Of a stretch of 64,000 bases of DNA, positions 58,361-64,000 are shown one piece after another (within the stretch, counting starts at the first letter, position 1; each line of letters starts with the position of its first letter). Under the pieces are notes generated by a model. It had not been told where the DNA came from. It worked only from the letters and a program-made list of their open reading frames with translations, and did not search any database. The stretch is from Phocoena phocoena (taxonomy: Eukaryota; Chordata; Mammalia; Artiodactyla; Phocoenidae), in assembly GCF_963924675.1 (NCBI RefSeq), contig NC_089221.1, positions 5,825,851 to 5,889,850 on the forward strand, in the 5' to 3' direction. A program made the translations under genes and the position numbers.

Positions 58361-60870
58361 AAAAGTTTCTGCTAGAGCTTTCTTTGTCCTTGGGCCACCT
58401 GACGGGCAAGGTTATGCATCTCTCTGCAGGTCTGGTGGGAAATGTCCTTTCTTGGAGACAGACACAGTAGCAAAGGACAATGGTCTCTGGGATACAAACT
58501 AACTTCTATTTTGGCTTTTTCACTGAATTAAGGGAAAACTCATTTGGAGTCTATAGTTGATAAATTTTTCTCCCATGTTATAATTCCCCTTCAATAACCC
58601 TTATTCTTCATTAAAGTAAAAGGGTCCTGCATAAACTTACAGTAGTGCTATGGAGGCAAAGAGGTAAAGTCAGGTGTGCCCTCCCCAACACGTTACTTCT
58701 CTAGATTCTGTCCAGTGGTCTGTACCAGGTGTGGTTGCCAGGTGTGAAACAGTTTTGGCCTGGAGCTGGAACCCTAGGGTAGAAGTGTGCACCCAGCGGG
58801 AATGAGCAGGCAGGTACAGCCTTGGAAACACACCCAAGCACACCCACTAGAGCAAGACAAACCTCAAAGGTAGGGGAGGGCTGGTGTTTGGACTGATGAG
58901 CACATCTGAGAAAAGATGTTTCAAGGGCAGTCTTGAACTTGATCCATCATAGGCTGCAGAGAGGGAAGGTCATGGACTTCCCAGAACAGGGAATGATCCT
59001 AGGGACATAGAAAAACATCCTCAGGGGCATCACTGGGTCTATTTACTGATCACAATACTGAGGAAAAATCTCAGTATGAATCAGGGTAAGTATAAATATG
59101 ATTGATGAGGAGGAGGCTATTTTGTACCTTAGGAGGGATTTGTTGTAATTGTCATCATTGTGCTCATTATTGTTTGGAGCCTTTTAGTGCCTTCAAGCAT
59201 ATTTTTAAAATTTGTGGTTAACAACACCAGCCTATCCCAGAGTCCAAAGGTCTCAAGGCACCTTTATCTTGATCTCTTGTCCACACCACTCTGAGCTACT
59301 GGTCCACTTGCACTGCTTTTCAGGGAGCCTGGCGTTTCCTGAAAGCATTGGGGTCTTTTTGTCTTCTGGGAAGCTTTGCATGCTCTTCCCCTCTGCTGAT
59401 GCTGGCCTTGCCTTACCTGGTCAGTGTTTTAGACCACTCAGCGTGGGGCAGGCCACAGGCCTGGGGTGGGGGGACCTCCTTGGCAGTTTCAGGGTGCTGG
59501 AGACCCATCTCCCCTTAACCAGACTTGACAGTGTCAGATTCACCTCTAAACCTTCCAACTCCACCCAGAGCCTGCATCTACAGGGTGATAAATATAGAAC
59601 AGTGCCGCATGGCTTAGCTGAATTGGCCTTTTCTATAAAAGTAATGACTTTAGTCTGCTGGGAAATATTCTGAAGGTTAATATCCCAGAGTGCAAGAGAG
59701 AAAATGAACAAAGAATTGCTTCCAGTCAGCTCAAATAGATAATGATTTTGTGATGTTTCCTAATTATATTTTTTATTGAAAAATGTATCTAGATGTTCAC
59801 AACTCCAAGAGCAGAAACACAAAGAACTACATGGTCTGGAATCTTCCAGGTTGAGAATTTTGTCATTTTTTTTTTCCAAATACATTTCTCTCAAATTTAA
59901 CTCTTTTTATGAAAATAATGGTATGATAAAGCAGTTTATAAGAGATGTTGATTAATCATTTGAATGAATTACTTTTTGATGAATGATTCTGAGCAAAAGT
60001 TACTCTAAATGAACAAGGATTCACATTAATATAACTTGCACATAGATATGCTACATTAATAAAGTGACAGTATTTGAAAGCAGATGAGTCAAAATAGAAC
60101 AATTTACAACATAAGGCAGTGGGGACTTCTCCCCCACCTGGATTTTTTTCCAAGAAATCAAATTCAAAATACCATGTACTTTTAAACACTGGTATTACAC
60201 GATCTATTTGACAGCAGTGAATTCACTTTGAACAGACTTCCCAGCTGAGATAAGTGGCTAAAAATGATTTTCTTTTTAACCATCTTGACCTAGTTGTGCT
60301 CAGCTGCACTTTCCAGAAAAAAAGTAGAAAAGAAGTAAAACAAAAAAATGTCGTATAAACCATAGAAAAAGAATTTGAGCAAATAATGACCTCCCAAAGC
60401 AAAGTTCAATACCCTATTTTGTTGTTGTTTCACAACTATCAACTCTTTTGAATTATGACCATTATTATTATTATATAAAATTATTGCATTACAAAATTAT
60501 TTTTAATTCTTAAAATATTATTATACAATTATTAGAATTATTTTAGTTATTAAAATTATTATTTCAAACTTTGGAAATGGAGGTGTGCAAAAGTATTTTC
60601 CAAGGGAGCTCTATTTACTGCTCAATTATCAGAGAATTTTGTGTTCAGATTGAGGAAGTGCTGCCAACTGGACTTTTATGAGGTCCCCACTTTTTTGTTG
60701 TTGTTTTAATGTTAGCAAAGTTCTGGCACATACATAGTGGGTATTCAGCAAATGTAAGTTTTTGTGGAAAACATGGAATAAACGGTACATAATAGACCCT
60801 TAACAAATAATGAACACATTTATAATCCATTCAATAATACGGTATCATTGGGTGGATGGTGGAAAACAGG
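58361..60870. other. Unassigned non-coding DNA
   Basis: No gene supported. A 153-codon plus frame (59,212-59,673) lies in a GC-richer patch without a domain. An AT-rich ATT-repeat patch is at 60,460-60,565. Confidence 0.4.
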
Positions 60871-60878
60871 CAAGTGCT

Positions 60879-61218
60879 GGGACTTCTCTGGTGGTTCAGT
60901 GTTTAAGAATCTGCCTGCCAACGCAAGGGACACGGGTTTGATCCCTGGTCCAGGAGGATCCCAGACGTCACGGAGCAACTAAGCCCGTGCGCCACTACTA
61001 CCAAGCCTGTGCTCTAGAGCCTGTGACCCACAACTACAGAGCTCGAGTGCCACAGGTACTGAAGCCCGTGTTCCACAATAGAGAGAAGCCACCGCAATGG
61101 GAGGCCTTCGCACAGCAACGAGGAGTGACCCCTGCTCGCCACAACTAGAGAAAGCCTGCGCACAGCAACGAAGACCCAATGCAGCCAAAAAATAAAAATA
61201 AACAAACAAACAAACAAA
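60879..61218 (+). mobile_element. CHR-type SINE, long form
   Basis: Starts 'gggacttctctggtggttca', with B-box-like 'gggtttgatccc', then 'gaagacccaatgcagccaaa' and an AAAC-rich tail. A 16-bp target-site duplication with one mismatch flanks it: 'aaaacaggcaagtgct' (60,863-60,878) and 'aaaacagacaagtgct' (61,219-61,234), so both insertion ends are exact. It matches the copy at 32,467-32,781. Confidence 0.95.
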
Positions 61219-61847
61219 AAAACAGACAAGTGCTAATTAAGGTTAGTGGCATTCACAGTTCTGAGAAATGCTTAACTGGAAACAATGAGTAAGATACTTT
61301 CTACTGGTCACCTTGTTACATGGAGTTTTCCTCCCCAAATATCATCAGAACTGTTATTGTGGTGATTATTTTAAATGTAATGCAGGCACATGGTGAGTAA
61401 TTAAAGCAAAACCTATCAACAATTGAAAACAATAAAACAACAAAACAATAAACAATAAAAACAAAAACAATAAAAAAGTGAGCCTCCCTCATTATTATAA
61501 AGTTACCTGGTATTTCATTGAATAAACATAATCTGCTGACCTAGGTAGTATTGATTCCAGGTTTCACCACTATGAACAATGCCCCAGTGCACACAATGCC
61601 TTGGGCATTCATCCTTCCCCATATGTGGATGTCTGAAGGAAACCTCCTGTCAGAGAATTCCCAAACCAAAGGGCACGAGCTTTTCAAATTTTGGTAATAC
61701 TGCATGTTACTCTTCAAAGAAGTGATGATAAAGAATGTTTCAACCAGCAACATAGAAGAGTCAATTTCTCCACACTTTTGCATACACTTAACAATTTTTT
61801 TTCATGATCTAATATTGAAAATGATGCCATCTAGCTTTTATTGCACT

Positions 61848-62063
61848 GTTTTATTGTTTGGTTTTTTTTTTGCGGTACGCGGGCCTCTCACTGTTGTGGC
61901 CTCTCCCGTTGTGGAGCACAGGTTCCATATATGCAGGCTCAGCGGCCATGGCTCACGGGCCCATCTGATCTGCGGCATGTGGGATCTTCCCGGACCAGGG
62001 CACGAACCCGCATCCCCTGCATCGGCAGGCGGACTCTCAACCACTATGCCACCAGGGAAGCCC
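61848..62063 (-). mobile_element. CHR-type SINE, antisense
   Basis: On the minus strand it begins 'gggcttccctggtggcatag' and ends 'gcccgcgtaccgc' plus an A run. A perfect 10-bp target-site duplication 'ttattgcact' lies at 61,838-61,847 and 62,064-62,073. It is the same short, cetacean-type form as 28,257-28,467. Confidence 0.95.
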
Positions 62064-62462
62064 TTATTGCACTTTTTAAATAAGGAAAATGGAGTTTCTT
62101 TTTATACATTTTAAATTATTTCTTCACATTTATTACCCACTTTTACATTGTTTTTTTCCCCTTTGTTTTGCTGATTTGTGAGAGTTGTTTATAGTTTTTA
62201 AATATTTGCTCTTTATCTGATATGTGTTATAAATATTTTCCTAGTTTATTGTGTTGTTTTCACTTTATTTCTGGTACTTATTTTGCCATGCAGTAAATTT
62301 TAAATTTATGTAGTCAAACCTAACATTTATTTGTGTGATTGTGTTTCTGATTGTGCTTAAAATGTCTCTCGTATTCTGAGATAATTAGTAAAATTTCTGT
62401 ATTCTCTTTCAGTATTTTACAACTTAATTTTAAAAACTAATTCTTACTTTCATCTGGAGTTT

Positions 62463-62589
62463 GTTTTTTGTTTTGTTTTTTGTCTGCACCCTGCAGCATG
62501 CAGGATCTTAATTCCCCAACCAGGGATGGAACCCAAGCCCCCTGCAGTGGAAGTGCAGAGTCTTAACCACTGGACTACCAGGGAAGTCC
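62463..62589 (-). mobile_element. Short CHR-type SINE, antisense
   Basis: On the minus strand 'ggacttccctggtagtccag', 'gttccatccctggttgggga' and 'ctgcatgctgcagggtgcag', then an A-rich tail. A 9-bp target-site duplication 'ctggagttt' lies at 62,454-62,462 and 62,590-62,598. At about 127 bp it lacks the distal part of the longer forms. Confidence 0.9.
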
Positions 62590-62692
62590 CTGGAGTTTAT
62601 TTGATGTAAGTGTTGAAGTAGGAATCCTAGTTTATATTTTTTCTCAGATACTAATTAGACACCTCACATACATACACACATGTATATTTGTA

Positions 62693-63990
62693 TTGGGTTG
62701 GGCAAAAAGTGCCTTCGGTTTTTAAGTAAAAATAAAAGACACATATATCATTGTCACCAAGAATTTTGTTGAACAACATATTCAACCTTTTGTTCCACTA
62801 CCTTCTACCTTCTGACATTTTTTAGGCAACTTCATAATTCCATCTTCCCAGAACATTTTATAATTTTGAGCAAAGAACTATTCCATGTGCCTTTTACAGT
62901 CTTCCAGGGAATTGAAATTTTTTCCATTAAAAAAATTTTGTAAAGACCTAAGTAAGTGGAAATCTGAAGGTGCAATGTCTGGTGAATACAGCAGATGAAT
63001 AAGAACTTCCCAGCCAAGCTGTAACAGTTTTTCCCTAGTCATCAAAGAAACATGCAGTCTTGTGTTATCCTAATGGAAGATTATGCAATTTCTGTTGACT
63101 CATTCTGGACATTTTTCATTGAGTGCTGCTTTTAGTTGGTCTAATTGGGATCAGTACTTGTTGGAATTAATTGTTCGGTTTACTGGAAGAAGCTCATAAT
63201 AGAGACCTCCCTTCCAATGCCAGCATATACACAGCATCACCTTCTTTGGATGAAGACCTACCTGCCTTTGGTGTGGTTGGTGGTGGTGGTTCATTTTGCT
63301 TGCCCCATGATCTCTTCCATTCCACATTATTGTACGGTATCCACTTTTAATCACCTGTCACAATTTGTTTTAAAAATGGAATGTTTTCATTACGTTTAAG
63401 AAGAGAATCACATGTGGAAATATGGTCAAGAAGGGTTTTTTTGCTTAACTTATGTGGAACCCAAACATCAAAGCGATGAACATAACCAAGCTGGTACAGA
63501 TGATTTTCAATGCTTGATTTGGATATTTGAGTATGTTGGCTCTCTCTCATGTGGTATAACGTTGATTGTTCCCAATTAATGTCTCAGTATGATCGCTATC
63601 AACTTCAAGTGATCTACCCAACCATGCAGCATTGTCCACTGAGAAATTTCCGGTACGAAATTTTGCAAACCACTTTTGACACATTCAGTAAGTTACAGCA
63701 TCTTCTCCATATACTGCACAAATCTTTTTTGGCATTTCAGTTGCATTTTACCCTTCTTGAAATAATAAAGCACAGTATGCTGAAAATGTTGCTTTTTTTC
63801 TTCCATCTTCAATATTAAAATGGCTACACAAAAGTTCACCAATTTTGATGTTATTTTTTAATACATGCTAATATGACAGCTGTCATATACTATCTAATAA
63901 AATTGCTTTGAATGAAGTTAAGGACAACTAAGTGCTACTAGAGCCATCTTACAGAAAAACAAAAATGAATGAAACTTTTGACCAACTCAA
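62693..63990 (-). mobile_element. Mariner (Tc1/mariner) DNA transposon, both termini present
   Basis: The left end 'ttgggttgggcaaaaagt' and the right end 'acttttgaccaactcaa' are imperfect inverted terminal repeats. TA dinucleotides at 62,691-62,692 and 63,991-63,992 are the usual duplicated target. Length 1,298 bp is full size for a mariner, so this is an end-to-end copy and not an internally deleted miniature. The transposase is encoded on the minus strand and is broken. This TIR type is known from cetartiodactyl genomes. Confidence 0.93.
62780..63806 (-). pseudogene. Mariner transposase relic
   Basis: Mariner transposase cuts and pastes the element through paired helix-turn-helix motifs and a D,D(34)D catalytic domain. 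The start ATG is at 63,806-63,804 (minus). N-terminal text ('VLYYFKKGKMQLK') is followed by the linker part ('SKSSIENHLYQLGYVHRFDV', open at 63,347-63,550). The first catalytic Asp is in 'IVTGD' (63,350-63,352), with a stop in the next codon where Glu is usual. 'GLHPKKVMLCICWHWKGGLY' follows. The second Asp is in 'DNTRLH' (63,067-63,069), with a stop just before it. The third is in 'YSPDIAPSDFH' (62,962-62,964), exactly 34 residues after the second. Frameshifts lie between the first and second. About 340 codons expected; it cannot make a protein. Confidence 0.9.
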
Positions 63991-64000
63991 TATATATGTG

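Larger units (their letters stand above)
61535..62645 (-). mobile_element. Old L1 fragment, antisense, split by two SINEs
   Basis: Reverse-strand L1 text: 'caccactatgaacaatgccc', 'tttctccacacttttgcata', then after the first SINE 'tatagtttttaaatatttgc', 'tctttatctgatatgtgtta' and 'ttttgccatgcagtaaattt'. Removing the SINEs at 61,848-62,063 and 62,463-62,589 restores one continuous fragment. No coding frame remains. Confidence 0.65.

Noticed and set aside
59212..59673. 153-codon plus-strand frame
   Set aside because: The patch is GC-richer, a 96-codon frame overlaps it on the minus strand, and the product has no recognisable feature.
1..64000. CRISPR array, phage, bacterial operon or defence system
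   Set aside because: No regularly spaced repeats with unique spacers, no dense gene arrangement and no such protein families. Every sizeable recognisable coding relic is mammalian L1 or mariner.

Overview
The window is mammalian nuclear DNA, most likely from a cetacean (whale or dolphin). The best evidence is the repeat content. There are tRNA-derived SINEs of the CHR type ('ggcttccctggtggcgcagt' class) and a long L1 whose GC-rich 5' UTR, T-rich tract and 3' end look like the cetartiodactyl/cetacean L1 lineage. A mariner carries TTGGGTTGG-type inverted terminal repeats. I saw no BovB LINE or Bov-A element, which argues against a ruminant. There is no bacterial or viral gene organisation, and open frames are about as long as chance predicts in AT-rich DNA.

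I found no functional protein-coding gene, tRNA gene, rRNA gene or CRISPR array. The window reads as a gene-poor stretch built from interspersed repeats of several ages and unique DNA. Region by region: 0-4.5 kb holds an LTR-like copy, L1M remnants and two MER5A-like pieces; 4.5-6.6 kb an old L1 3' half with an in-frame 108-bp tandem duplication; 6.6-18.5 kb mostly unassigned DNA with faint MIR/L2; 18.5-24.2 kb L1M 3' ends, a hAT/Charlie-type element, a MIR and an AT-rich tract. The segment 24,285-31,014 is one long L1 insertion.

Further on, 31-48 kb has L2, MIR, MER5A, LTR-like and L1M pieces, microsatellites and a perfect 24-bp-arm hairpin. 48.8-53 kb has antisense L1 and an LTR-like copy. 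54.4-56.5 kb is an old L1 ORF2 interrupted by a retrocopy that keeps its target-site duplication, polyadenylation signal and poly(A). 56.9-58.4 kb has two LTR-like copies around a MIR. 60.9-64 kb is a dense cluster of three SINEs, an antisense L1 and a mariner complete from terminus to terminus.

The most informative structures are rearrangements rather than genes. The long L1 lost its central reverse-transcriptase segment, and the junction carries a 55-bp exact inverted copy of its own 3' region. The hairpin at 36.88 kb looks like a template-switch product. The mariner is inactive but keeps all three catalytic aspartate codons at D,D(34)D spacing. I found no convincing new biological system. 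Family names for old repeats come from pattern recognition without a database, so subfamily labels are provisional.
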